A stretch of DNA of 64,000 nucleotides from Amycolatopsis bartoniae (GTDB lineage: Bacteria; Actinomycetota; Actinomycetes; Mycobacteriales; Pseudonocardiaceae): positions 61,766 through 125,765 of the forward strand of contig NZ_JACHWH010000013.1 in NCBI RefSeq assembly GCF_014191255.1. The letters are read 5' to 3'. A program made the position numbers and the translations under genes. This document shows positions 25,137-33,751 of this stretch, in pieces. The notes under the pieces were generated by a model. It ran no database searches. It was not told the DNA's origin and was given only the letters and a program-made list of their open reading frames with translations. The stretch's first letter is position 1, and every line of letters begins with the position of its first letter.

Positions 25137-26279
25137 TCAGCTCCCGGCGGGTTCGACGACGAAGATCGAACCGTCCGGCTCGTGGTACTCGCCGGTGGAG
25201 TAACTCTTCCGCGAGGAGGCGGCGACCAGGCGGTTCCCGGCGAACACCAGCGTCGTGCTGCCGCCCTGGATGCCGTCGACGAACACGTGCTCACTGCCGT
25301 CCGGCGCGATGCGGAGGATGCGCGCATCGTAGGGCAGCGGCTTGGCGTTGAGCTCGTTGATCGACGCGTGCAGCAGGTTGGTCGACCCTTCGTCGACGGT
25401 GAACATGTGCCCGGCGTACGGGCCGAACCCCTCGGGGGCGATCGGCCCCGCACGCCACTGCATGCCGGTGACCGGGTGCACCGAGCGGTCGCTGTCGTCG
25501 ATCCGCCAGTACTGGAGGTCGGTCTTGGCTTCGCCGTGTTCGAGGTAGGTCGTCGCGCGCGTCGCGATGATCACCTCGCCCGCGACGTCCCGCCACTGCG
25601 AGTGGTCGGGCGCGACGAAGGTCAGGAACGGCATCATGGGCCGCTCCACCAACGGCGGGGCCATCACCAGGTACGGCTCGGCGTTGCCGTCGGGGTCGAT
25701 GCGGTACACGACGCAGTTGACCAGCGACTGGCAGAACAGGTAGCCCTCGTGCGGGCTCCCCTTCGGGCCGAAGGTCCCGGTCATTCCCGCGCCGGGAACG
25801 CCGCCGCCGACCGGTCCGTGGTGTGGCAGGTCCGCGAACGCGTGCGGGATCCCGTCGGCGGGGTCCATGCGATAGAGCCGGTGTCCCTTGTGTGCCCCGA
25901 CGCGCCCGGACTCGGCCTGGGCGATGAAGAACAGGTGCCCGCCCCAGCCGCCGAACCACGGCGGCGCCTGCTCCGGCCGCAGCGGCGCGGTCACGCCGTG
26001 CATCCCGGGGGGCGAGATCGTCTCGAGACGGTCGTCGGCGGTGAACCGGTAGATGGCACCGTGGCCGGCGGTCGGGTCGAACCCGCGTTCGGGCTGTCCG
26101 CCGATGTCGCTCAGGACGACCGCGCCGTCCTCGGTGGCGAAGCGCAGCTGGGGGTCGTACAGCCATTCCCCGACCCCGATGGCCTCGCGGACGCGGTAGC
26201 GCTCGTCGTGGACCTCGGCGCGGAACTCGCAGTCGGCACGCAGCTGGGAAAAGTCCTCGGTGACCGATGTGGTGCTCAA
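25137..26279 (-). CDS. Beta-propeller-like protein, possible lactonase
   Basis: 380 residues, family not firmly recognised. Repeating blocks of the form YRMDPADG, YRIDPDGNAEPY, LRIAPDGSEHV and VLSDIGG suggest a six-bladed propeller like SMP-30/gluconolactonase or NHL proteins. There is no signal peptide. The start is a TTG at 26277-26279 with GGAAGG upstream; another start cannot be excluded. It ends the operon of the PaaK-like ligase (30 nt after its stop). A lactone hydrolase would make sense in a BVMO-containing pathway, but this is inference. Confidence 0.6.
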   Translation of the reverse strand: MSTTSVTEDFSQLRADCEFRAEVHDERYRVREAIGVGEWLYDPQLRFATEDGAVVLSDIGGQPERGFDPTAGHGAIYRFTADDRLETISPPGMHGVTAPLRPEQAPPWFGGWGGHLFFIAQAESGRVGAHKGHRLYRMDPADGIPHAFADLPHHGPVGGGVPGAGMTGTFGPKGSPHEGYLFCQSLVNCVVYRIDPDGNAEPYLVMAPPLVERPMMPFLTFVAPDHSQWRDVAGEVIIATRATTYLEHGEAKTDLQYWRIDDSDRSVHPVTGMQWRAGPIAPEGFGPYAGHMFTVDEGSTNLLHASINELNAKPLPYDARILRIAPDGSEHVFVDGIQGGSTTLVFAGNRLVAASSRKSYSTGEYHEPDGSIFVVEPAGS

Positions 26280-26309
26280 CGTGTGCCCTTCCTTTCGCCT
26301 GGTGGCCGG

Positions 26310-27587
26310 TCAGCTCGCGACCCGGCGCGGCTTGAACGTCGAGCGCGGGAGGCTGCCCACGGGCACCGACTCGGCCTTCACCGGTACTCCGAGGTCCTCG
26401 CGGAGGATCCCTTCGACCCGTCGCGCCGACTGCTCGTCCTCGGTCTCCACCTTGAGCCGGACTTCGCCGCCCTGCCCGGGGCGCAACTGGAACTCGGGCG
26501 AGCCGTGGGGGAACAGCGCCAGCTGGATGTCGATCGGCAGCACCATTTTCCCGTCGACCTCGGCGCGGTCCGCGCCGCGGCCGAGGAACGTGTACCGCTG
26601 GCCGGTTTCACCGCACGGGCAGGGCTCGTCGGTGGCGGCGACGATGTCCTCCACGTCGTAGCGGAGGTAGAACGCGTCGAGGTCGTAGGAGTTGATCACC
26701 AGGTGGCCGCGCTCGCCCGTCGGTACCTCCTTGCCGGTCACCGGGTCGACGACCTGGATCCAGTGATGCCCCATCGGGACGTGCATCCCGGTGTGGAAGC
26801 GGCAGTCGTTGATCGAGTAGCCCGGGATCTCCGAGGCTCCGGTGATGTTGTGCAGCCGGACGCCGTAGGTCTGTTCGAACTGCCGTCGCGGCTCTTCGAA
26901 CTGGTAGAGCGCCTCGACGATCAGCAGCGACGCCTCGTTGAACAGCTTGCGCAGGTCCAGCCCGTGCTCCGCGGCGGCGTTTTCGTAGATCTGCACCTGG
27001 GAGCCGGTCAGCATGAAACCGGTCGGCGAGAGCAGCTGCCACAGATCGAGATGCATCTCGATGTCCTTGTCGGTGCTGGGCAGGCCGCAGGGGATCTCCA
27101 TGATCCCGAGCTTGAGGAAGTCGCGTCCGGCCAGCACACCCGTGGAGTAGAGCCCGGTCGGCCAGCTGTGCGCGAACCTCCCGCCGGGGCGCATGCCGAC
27201 GCGCCACAGGTACTGGAGCCGCACGTCGATGGCGACGGCCATGTCCCGTTCGGTCCACAGCACCAGCCACGGCTTGCCGGTGGTTCCGGTGGACGTCCCG
27301 ACGCGCCGGGCCTGTTCCAGCTGCACCGACCGGTGCGTGCCGAACGGCGGGTTGGCCTGCACGTCCGCCCGCAGGTCGTTCTTGGTGGTGCGGGGGATTT
27401 CGTCCAGGGGTGGCAGTTGGCCCGGTTCCAGACCGGCCTCGCGGTAGCGGTTGCTGTAGTAGGGATTGCTCCAGACCCGGTCCCATTCACCCTGCAGTCC
27501 GGCGAACGCGCGCCGGCGGTTCTCTTCTGGAGCCAGCGTCTGCGCCTCGGCGTCGTACAGCTCGCGGTCCCCGTTCGGTTCGGTCAC
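26310..27587 (-). CDS. PaaK-like AMP-dependent CoA ligase
   Basis: 425 residues, typical of phenylacetate-CoA ligase relatives. P-loop STGTTGKPWLVLWTERD, acceptor region GASEIPGYSI, and the cysteine-containing CPCGETGQR seen in PaaK. It would activate a carboxylic acid to its CoA thioester via an acyl-AMP. GTG at 27585-27587 has GAGGAGG upstream. An in-frame ATG at 27624-27626 lies 4 nt after TATCCT and would add 13 residues. It is read from the element at 27631 and followed by the propeller gene. Confidence 0.85.
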   Translation of the reverse strand: MTEPNGDRELYDAEAQTLAPEENRRRAFAGLQGEWDRVWSNPYYSNRYREAGLEPGQLPPLDEIPRTTKNDLRADVQANPPFGTHRSVQLEQARRVGTSTGTTGKPWLVLWTERDMAVAIDVRLQYLWRVGMRPGGRFAHSWPTGLYSTGVLAGRDFLKLGIMEIPCGLPSTDKDIEMHLDLWQLLSPTGFMLTGSQVQIYENAAAEHGLDLRKLFNEASLLIVEALYQFEEPRRQFEQTYGVRLHNITGASEIPGYSINDCRFHTGMHVPMGHHWIQVVDPVTGKEVPTGERGHLVINSYDLDAFYLRYDVEDIVAATDEPCPCGETGQRYTFLGRGADRAEVDGKMVLPIDIQLALFPHGSPEFQLRPGQGGEVRLKVETEDEQSARRVEGILREDLGVPVKAESVPVGSLPRSTFKPRRVAS

Positions 27588-27630
27588 CCGTGGTCCTCCT
27601 CGACTGTGGCTTGACCCGTTGTTCATTTTG

Positions 27631-27638
27631 AGGATACT
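27631..27638. promoter_or_regulatory. AGTATACT-type element (AGGATACT) between divergent ligase genes
   Basis: AGGATACTAATTAG lies in the gap between the minus-strand ligase (start 27587) and the plus-strand operon starting at 27687. GATACT (plus) and TATCCT (minus) are both -10-like. Confidence 0.6.
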
Positions 27639-27686
27639 AATTAGCGGTCGGGATTGAAAGCAATGCTCATCGGGAGGAGTGCGGTA

Positions 27687-29273
27687 ATGGGGCCGTTCGG
27701 AGACGCGTCGACGATCACACTGGGAGACGTGCTCCGGGAACACCGCCGCAGTCGAGGAGGGCTGACGGCGGCGGTCGATCACGCCGTGCGCCTGTCCTAT
27801 GCGGAGTTCGACCACCGTGTCAACAAGCTCGCCAACGCCCTCGCCGCGCACGGTGCCGGCCAGGGCGAGCGTGTCCTGTGGCTGGGACAGAACTCGTTCC
27901 GGCTGCTGGAGCTGCTCGGCGCCTGCGCCAAGCTGGGCGCCGCGGTGATCCCGGTCAACTGGCGGCAGTCCGCCGACGAGCTCGCTTTCGTCATCGACGA
28001 CGTCGCCGCGCGGGTGGTCGTCTGGCAGGACGCGGAGATCGGCGCGACCGTCCAGGCGGCCCGGGAGCAGGCCGCGAGTGCGGACAGCTCGCTGTGGGTG
28101 CGCCACGACGCCACCGGACCGGGCAGCTACGAAGAGCTCCTGGAGTCCGGGGACGCGGCCGACCCGGAGGTCGACGTGGATCCCGCGAGCCCCGTGCTCG
28201 GCATCTACACCGCGGCGTTCGAGGGACGCCCGCACGCCGCGATGCTCTCGCACTGGTCCGCGCTGATCGAGGGCCTGGTCGTCGGGCGCATCGCGGAACT
28301 GAGCGATGCCACGGTGTTCCTCAACTCGGGACCCATGTTCCACCTGGGCACGCTCATGACCACGCTGGCGACGCTCGTGCACGGCGGGACGAACGTCGTC
28401 GTCGCCCGGGTCGACCCCGAGGAGATGTGCGCGGTCATCGAAGCCGAACGGTGCAACCGGGCCTTCGTCATGGCGCCCACCCTCGAGGCCATCCGCGAGA
28501 TCAACGCCGGCGGCCGCTTCGACCTCACCAGCCTCTGGCCCGACCCGGACCCCGCCACCTGGACGATGTGCACGCCCAGCGCCAACCCGGCCACCGGGCG
28601 AGCAGGCGGCTACGGGCAGTCCGAGGTGTCCGGCCTCATCACCAGCTACGGGCTCGGCCGCAAGACCGACTCCATCTACGGCAGGCCCGCGCCGTTGAGC
28701 CAGGTGCGCATCGTGGACGACACCGGCGCGGACGTGCCCGACGGGGAGACCGGCGAGATCATCTGCCGCGGCCCGGTCGTCATGACCGGTTACCTGCACC
28801 GCGACGAACTCAACGCGCAGCGCAGGCGCGATGGCTGGCACTACACCGGGGACCTGGGCAAGCGCGCCCCGGACGGGTCGATCCAGTTCGTCGGGCCAAA
28901 GCTGCGGATGATCAAGTCCGCCTCGGAGAACATCTACCCGTTCGAGGTCGAACGCTGCCTCACCGCGCATCCCGGTGTCGCCGCGGCGTGCGTCATCGGC
29001 GTGCCGGACGAGCGCTGGACCCAGTCGGTCAAGGCCGTGGTCGTGCGAGCCGAGGGCAGCACCGTCACCGCCGAGGAGCTCGTCGAGCACTGCCGGTCGT
29101 CGATCGCCTCGTACAAGAAGCCCCGGGAGGTCGTGTTCGTCGGCTCGTTGCCGAAACAGGCCAACGGGCAGGTGGACCGCGACCGCGTCGACGCCGAGCA
29201 CGGGGGCGGTGGCTATCCGGGACAGGTGTCCAGTGGCAGGCGGGACGTGCCACTGCGCGCCGGCGCCCGGTGA
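27687..29273 (+). CDS. Acyl-CoA synthetase-like protein with degenerate ATP motifs
   Basis: 528 residues with the ANL fold: GQNSFRLLELLGACAKLGA, NWRQSADELAFVIDD, GETGEIICRGPVVMTGYLHR, GWHYTGDLGKR and SASENIYPFEVE. Two key sites deviate. The phosphate loop normally TSGTTGxPKG reads YTAAFEGRPHAAMLSH, and the C-terminal catalytic Lys region reads PKQANGQVDR, with Gln where Lys is expected. It may be a divergent synthetase clade or a non-adenylating relative. ATG 27687 follows GGGAGGAG. First gene of an eight-gene operon ending at 36926. Confidence 0.7.
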   Translation: MGPFGDASTITLGDVLREHRRSRGGLTAAVDHAVRLSYAEFDHRVNKLANALAAHGAGQGERVLWLGQNSFRLLELLGACAKLGAAVIPVNWRQSADELAFVIDDVAARVVVWQDAEIGATVQAAREQAASADSSLWVRHDATGPGSYEELLESGDAADPEVDVDPASPVLGIYTAAFEGRPHAAMLSHWSALIEGLVVGRIAELSDATVFLNSGPMFHLGTLMTTLATLVHGGTNVVVARVDPEEMCAVIEAERCNRAFVMAPTLEAIREINAGGRFDLTSLWPDPDPATWTMCTPSANPATGRAGGYGQSEVSGLITSYGLGRKTDSIYGRPAPLSQVRIVDDTGADVPDGETGEIICRGPVVMTGYLHRDELNAQRRRDGWHYTGDLGKRAPDGSIQFVGPKLRMIKSASENIYPFEVERCLTAHPGVAAACVIGVPDERWTQSVKAVVVRAEGSTVTAEELVEHCRSSIASYKKPREVVFVGSLPKQANGQVDRDRVDAEHGGGGYPGQVSSGRRDVPLRAGAR

Positions 29274-29298
29274 ACCGCATCAACGAGAGGAGCGAGGC

Positions 29299-30393
29299 GT
29301 GTCGGAGCTGACCGAGGTCGAGGTACTGGGCAGGATCGACGGGTTCACCAACCCGGAGAGCGCGGAGATGCTGCCCGACGGGGAAACGATCGTCGTCTCG
29401 AACGCGGCGATCACACTCGTGCCGTCCTTCCGCGGCGGCAAGGGACTGACCTACCGGCAGGGCGAGTCCTACGTCAGCACGGTCCGGTTCACCGGCGACG
29501 GTCTGGAACCGGTCGCCGAACGGCTGATCGAGGGACTGACCGGAACCCTCGGCACGGACGTGCTGCGGCAGGGGACCGCCACCTATCCCGCCGGCACCGT
29601 GTTCGCCGCCTCCGGCGGCAAGCCGATCACGGCGGACGGTGAGACAGTCCTGCCCGACGGACCGGACGTCCGGCCGCAGGTACTGGCCTACAACCCGCTG
29701 ACGGGGGAGAAACTCCCGCCGCTGCCGCTGTGGCAGGGCTCGGTCGTCGCCGGCGCGTTCAACGCGTTCGAGCAGCCGAACGGCCTCGCCGTGGGCCTCA
29801 ACGGCGACGTCTACGTGTCCGACATCCCCAACACCAACCCCGCCGGCGCGCTGCCGCCACCGGTGGACGCCGCGGTCTACCGCATCCCGCACTCCTCGCT
29901 CGACGCGATCGCCGCCGGCGACCCGGCCGCGGCGGGCACGATCCAGCGGGTGGTCATGATGCCGGGCTGGGTCAACGGCGTGACCGTGGCGCCTGCCGAC
30001 GGTTCGGTGTGGGCGGTGAGCTGCGAGGCGCAGTGCCCGGTCGGCGGCGGTGCGTACCAGCTGCTGCCCGAGAACTTCGTCTCCGGTGAGCAGCCCGCAC
30101 CCCGCTTCCGCGATCTCGGTGGTCCGCCCGGCGGCTTCCTCGACGGCATTTCGGTGACCCGGCGCGGCGCGGTCGTCGTCAGCAACCCCGCCCTCGCCGA
30201 GATCTACGTGCTGCGCCCGGACGGCACCCGGACCCAGCTGGAGTTCGAGGGCGCGGACGGGATCGGCAGCCCCGCCGACATCAACGTCTGCTACCCCAAG
30301 GCGCTCGACGGCGAGCCCGCGCTGCTCGTGCCCGACGTCAGTGCCCGCGGCGGCACCCACACCCTGACCCTGCTCGATCTGAGCGGGTACTGA
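29299..30393 (+). CDS. SMP-30/gluconolactonase-like beta-propeller protein
   Basis: 364 residues. Repeats such as GFTNPESAEMLPDGETIVVSN, QPNGLAVGLNGDVYVSDIPN, WVNGVTVAPADGSVWAVS and GFLDGISVTRRGAVVVSN are blades of a calcium-dependent SMP-30-type propeller. Known members hydrolyse lactones or phosphotriesters. GTG 29299 follows GAGAGGAG. It lies between the synthetase-like gene and an ACAD. A role in opening a lactone before CoA activation fits the operon, but this is inference. No export signal seen. Confidence 0.65.
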   Translation: MSELTEVEVLGRIDGFTNPESAEMLPDGETIVVSNAAITLVPSFRGGKGLTYRQGESYVSTVRFTGDGLEPVAERLIEGLTGTLGTDVLRQGTATYPAGTVFAASGGKPITADGETVLPDGPDVRPQVLAYNPLTGEKLPPLPLWQGSVVAGAFNAFEQPNGLAVGLNGDVYVSDIPNTNPAGALPPPVDAAVYRIPHSSLDAIAAGDPAAAGTIQRVVMMPGWVNGVTVAPADGSVWAVSCEAQCPVGGGAYQLLPENFVSGEQPAPRFRDLGGPPGGFLDGISVTRRGAVVVSNPALAEIYVLRPDGTRTQLEFEGADGIGSPADINVCYPKALDGEPALLVPDVSARGGTHTLTLLDLSGY

Positions 30394-30412
30394 GAGATCC
30401 GGAGACCTTCGC

Positions 30413-31615
30413 GTGTTCACCATCCCCGAGAGCGTCCGGCCGATCCGGGACCGGGTGTCCCGGTTCATCGACGACCACCTGATCCCCGTCGAGCTGGAGC
30501 TCGGCCACGGCGGCCCGCCCGCCCGGACCCTGCTGAAGGAGATCGAGGAGAAGGCCAAGGCCGAGGGCCTCTACGCCATCGGCCACCCCGCGCACCTCGG
30601 CGGCGGCGGCCTGTCCATGCTGGACTACGCCTACGTCAACGAGGTGATCGGCCGGTGCGAACCGGCCCAGCAGGCGCTGGGCACGGTCTCGCTCCAGACC
30701 GTCGTCATGCTCGACCCCGTGGCGACCGAGGAGCAGCGCGAGCGCTGGGTGCGGCCGGCCACCATGGGTGAACTGCGGATCGCCTTCGCGGTCACCGAGC
30801 CGGGGGTGGCGAGCGCGGACCCGACGGGGCTGCGGACCACGGCGCGGCTCGAGGGCGACGAGTGGGTGCTCAACGGGCGCAAGTGGTTCATCAGTGCCGC
30901 CGACCGGGCCGCGGTGACCATCGTGATGGCCAAGACCGATCCGGACGCGCCGCCGCACCGGCAGTTCAGCATGATCCTCGTGCCCACCGGCACCCCCGGG
31001 TACACGGTGGGCGAGGAGCTGCAGGTGATGGGCCTGCGCTCGGTGTTGTCCGGGCACTACGAGGTCGAACTGGACAACGTCCGGGTCCCGAAGGAGAACC
31101 TCATCGGCGGGCGCGGCGACGGCTTCGTGCTGGCGCAGCAGCGCCTCGGCCCGGGTCGCATCTACCACTGCATGCGCTGGCTGGGCGTCGCGCAGCGGGC
31201 GTTCGACTACCTGTGCGCACGCGCGAACGAGCGCCTGCTCGGCGGAGCGCCGCTCGGGGACAAACAGTTCGTGCAGGAGTGGATCTTCGACTCCTACCAC
31301 CAGATCGCCGCCAACCGCTACCTGGTGCTCGACGCGGCCGCCAAGGTCGATCGCGGTGAGCAGGCCCGCGTCGAACTGTCCGCCATCAAGGTGTCCTGCG
31401 CGAAGATGGTCAACGAGGTCCTGGACCGGGCGATGCAGGTCCACGGCGCCGAGGGGCTGACCGACCGGCTGCCGCTGGAACTGATGTTCCGCGAGGCGCG
31501 CTACGGACGGATCGTCGACGGGCCGGACGAGGCGCACAAGCAGCGCGTCGCCCGCACGATCCTGCGTTCGTACCGCGAGGGCGACGGCTGGGACTTCGGC
31601 GCGCGGGGTGAATGA
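30413..31615 (+). CDS. Acyl-CoA dehydrogenase beside an APH-type kinase
   Basis: 400 residues, single-domain ACAD. FAVTEPGVASADPTGLRTTA, EWVLNGRKWFISAADRAAV, RIYHCMRWLGVAQRAFDYL and AMQVHGAEGLTDRLPLELMF match the C-terminal ACAD domain of human ACAD10/ACAD11. The kinase gene two places downstream (32624) matches their N-terminal APH domain. In those enzymes the ACAD part removes phosphate from a 4-phosphoacyl-CoA to give an enoyl-CoA (established for ACAD10/11). Here the same split is inferred from gene order. GTG start with GGAG upstream. Confidence 0.8.
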   Translation: MFTIPESVRPIRDRVSRFIDDHLIPVELELGHGGPPARTLLKEIEEKAKAEGLYAIGHPAHLGGGGLSMLDYAYVNEVIGRCEPAQQALGTVSLQTVVMLDPVATEEQRERWVRPATMGELRIAFAVTEPGVASADPTGLRTTARLEGDEWVLNGRKWFISAADRAAVTIVMAKTDPDAPPHRQFSMILVPTGTPGYTVGEELQVMGLRSVLSGHYEVELDNVRVPKENLIGGRGDGFVLAQQRLGPGRIYHCMRWLGVAQRAFDYLCARANERLLGGAPLGDKQFVQEWIFDSYHQIAANRYLVLDAAAKVDRGEQARVELSAIKVSCAKMVNEVLDRAMQVHGAEGLTDRLPLELMFREARYGRIVDGPDEAHKQRVARTILRSYREGDGWDFGARGE

Positions 31616-32627
31616 CGTGGTGTCGGTGCGGCGCGCGATCGGCCTGACCATTCCCATCGCGGGTGGTGGTCTCGCCGGCCTGCCGGACGTCGTCGCGACC
31701 GCGGCGGAGGCGGGGATCACCGAGGTCTGGTCCTCGGAGTCCAACGGCGCGGACGCCTTCACGCCGCTCGCCGTCGCCGCCACGGCCGGCCGGCGGGTGC
31801 GGCTGGGCACCGGGGTCGCGGGATATCTGACCCGCGGTCCCGCGCTGCTCGCGCAGTCCGCCGCGGCGCTGGCCGAGCTCGCACCCGGCCGGACCGCGAT
31901 CGGGATCGGATCCTCGTCGTATCCGATGGTGCAGGGGTGGAACGGAATCCCGTTCGACCGGCGCGTGGCGCGGGCTCGCGACACCGTGACGTTCCTGCGG
32001 CAGGCCTTCGCGGGCGGCACCGTGCGGGGCCCGTTCGAGACCATCACCACCCGCGGCTTCCGGCTGGCCCGGGTCCCCGGAGAACCGCCACCCGTGCTGG
32101 TGGCGGCGCTCGGGCCGCGCATGGTCGAGCTGGGCCTCGAACACGCCGACGGCGTCGTGGTCAACTGGCTGTCACCATCCGATGTGGATGGTCTGCTCGG
32201 CGGACGGCGGGACCGCGAGGTCGTGTGCCGCATCATGGTCTGCCCGGCCACCGACCCGCAGCGGTTGCGGGACGGCCTGCGACCGCTGTTCGCCGGATAC
32301 CTGAGCGTGCCGACGTACGCGGCCTTCCAGCGCCGGCTCGGCCGGGGCGAGCTGCTCGAACCGATGTGGCGCGCCTGGGCGGCCGGCGACCGTGCGGAAG
32401 CGGCGCGGTGCGTGCCCGACGAGGTGATCGACGACCTCGTCGTGCACGGCGAGGTCGCGGCCTGCCGGGACCGGCTGCGGTCCTATCTGGACGCCGGGGT
32501 GACCTCGGCAGTACTGGCGATCGTCGGGCCCGATGGTGGTCCGGCGGCGCCGCCGTGGCCGGAGCTCCGGGAGATGGTGGCCGGCCTGGCCGCGCCGGCG
32601 CGCGAGAACGTGGGGAGCAGCAGGTGA
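31608..32627 (+). CDS. Luciferase-like, probably F420-dependent oxidoreductase
   Basis: About 339 residues. TIM-barrel luciferase-like blocks: AEAGITEVWSSESNGADAF, RRVRLGTGVAGYLTRGPAL, GRTAIGIGSSSYPMVQGWNG and VLVAALGPRMVELGLEHADG. The start is uncertain: GTG 31608 overlaps the ACAD stop, and GTG 31617 or 31620 are alternatives. It lies between the ACAD and the APH-type kinase with overlaps at both ends, so it belongs to the same pathway step set. Probable F420-dependent hydride transfer; substrate unknown. Confidence 0.8.
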   Translation: MNDVVSVRRAIGLTIPIAGGGLAGLPDVVATAAEAGITEVWSSESNGADAFTPLAVAATAGRRVRLGTGVAGYLTRGPALLAQSAAALAELAPGRTAIGIGSSSYPMVQGWNGIPFDRRVARARDTVTFLRQAFAGGTVRGPFETITTRGFRLARVPGEPPPVLVAALGPRMVELGLEHADGVVVNWLSPSDVDGLLGGRRDREVVCRIMVCPATDPQRLRDGLRPLFAGYLSVPTYAAFQRRLGRGELLEPMWRAWAAGDRAEAARCVPDEVIDDLVVHGEVAACRDRLRSYLDAGVTSAVLAIVGPDGGPAAPPWPELREMVAGLAAPARENVGSSR

Positions 32628-33700
32628 GTGGTCACACCACCGTCGGATCCGGGCAGCGCGAGGTCGGCCGGGACGAACTTCCCGTCCCGGCGCTGGAGGG
32701 GCACCTGTCGAAGGTGCTCGGCCGGCCGTTCCGGGTGGACGCCGCCACGCGGCTGACCGCCGGCGCCTCCAACAAGATGTACGTCCTGCGGGACACCGGC
32801 GGCGAGGAGGTCATCCTGCGCGTCCCGCCGCGGGTGAAGACGTCGAAGTCCGCACACGACATCGGGCGCGAATACCGCGTGCTGCGTGCGCTGGACGGCA
32901 CCGGTGTCCCCCATCCGGCCGTCTACGACCTGTGCACGGACACCAGCCTGCTCGGCGTGCCGTTCCTGGTCGTGCAACGGGTGCGCGGGTTCCACCTGGA
33001 GCTGCCGCTGGACCCGCCCTACCCGCTGGACCCCGCCACCCTGCACACGCTGGTCATGTCCTATGTGGACACGCTCGCCGCGATCGGCGAGGTCGACTGG
33101 CGGGCCGCCGGGCTGGCGGACTTCGGCAGGCCGGACGGTTTCCTGTCCCGCCAGGTCGACCGGTGGCTGTCCCAGCTGGAGGGTTACCGCAACCGGCCAC
33201 TGCCGCATCTGGAGCTGGTCACGTCGTGGTTGCGCGCCAACCAGCCGGCGGACCAGGCACCCGGCCTGTTGCACGGGGACTACCAGTTCCTCAACGTGCT
33301 GTTCGCACCCGAGCCGGGCGGCGGGGTGGCCGCGGTGGTCGACTGGGAACAGGCCACCATCGGCGACCCCCTCATCGACCTCGGCTGGGTGCTCGGGCTC
33401 TGGGCCGAGGCGGGGGAGCGCTCCGCGGTGTCCGGGGACGCCCCGTGGATCACCCAGGAGCCGGGCATGCCGGCCAGAGCCGAGATCCTCGACCGGTACG
33501 CGCGCACCTCCAGCCGTGATCTCGGCGCCGTCGGCTACTACCAGGTGCTGGCCCTGTTCAAGCTCGCCTGCATCCTCGAAGGCTCGTACGCCAAGGCTCT
33601 GCGGTCCGAAAGCGACATCACCCGCCACCTGGAGTTCGGGGAGATGGTGCCCAGGTTGCTCGCCGACGCCGCCGCCATCGCGCGGGGCGAACGCCGCTAG
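32624..33700 (+). CDS. APH-type phosphotransferase, ACAD10/11-like kinase
   Basis: 358 residues of the aminoglycoside-phosphotransferase/choline-kinase fold. GASNKMYVLRDTGGEEVILR gives the ATP lysine region, LLHGDYQFLNVLF is the catalytic HGDxxxxN loop, and VVDWEQATIGDPLIDLGW is the metal-binding segment. Acyl-CoA-pathway members include the ACAD10/11 kinase domain and LvaA of levulinate degradation, which phosphorylate 4-hydroxyacyl-CoA. It overlaps the previous gene by GTGA. The neighbouring ACAD (30413) supports this assignment over antibiotic modification; the assignment is inference. Confidence 0.82.
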   Translation: MSGHTTVGSGQREVGRDELPVPALEGHLSKVLGRPFRVDAATRLTAGASNKMYVLRDTGGEEVILRVPPRVKTSKSAHDIGREYRVLRALDGTGVPHPAVYDLCTDTSLLGVPFLVVQRVRGFHLELPLDPPYPLDPATLHTLVMSYVDTLAAIGEVDWRAAGLADFGRPDGFLSRQVDRWLSQLEGYRNRPLPHLELVTSWLRANQPADQAPGLLHGDYQFLNVLFAPEPGGGVAAVVDWEQATIGDPLIDLGWVLGLWAEAGERSAVSGDAPWITQEPGMPARAEILDRYARTSSRDLGAVGYYQVLALFKLACILEGSYAKALRSESDITRHLEFGEMVPRLLADAAAIARGERR

Positions 33701-33751
33701 CCGCCTCGACGGCATCTCACACACGTAGCAGCAGAGGAGTGGTGGCCGACG

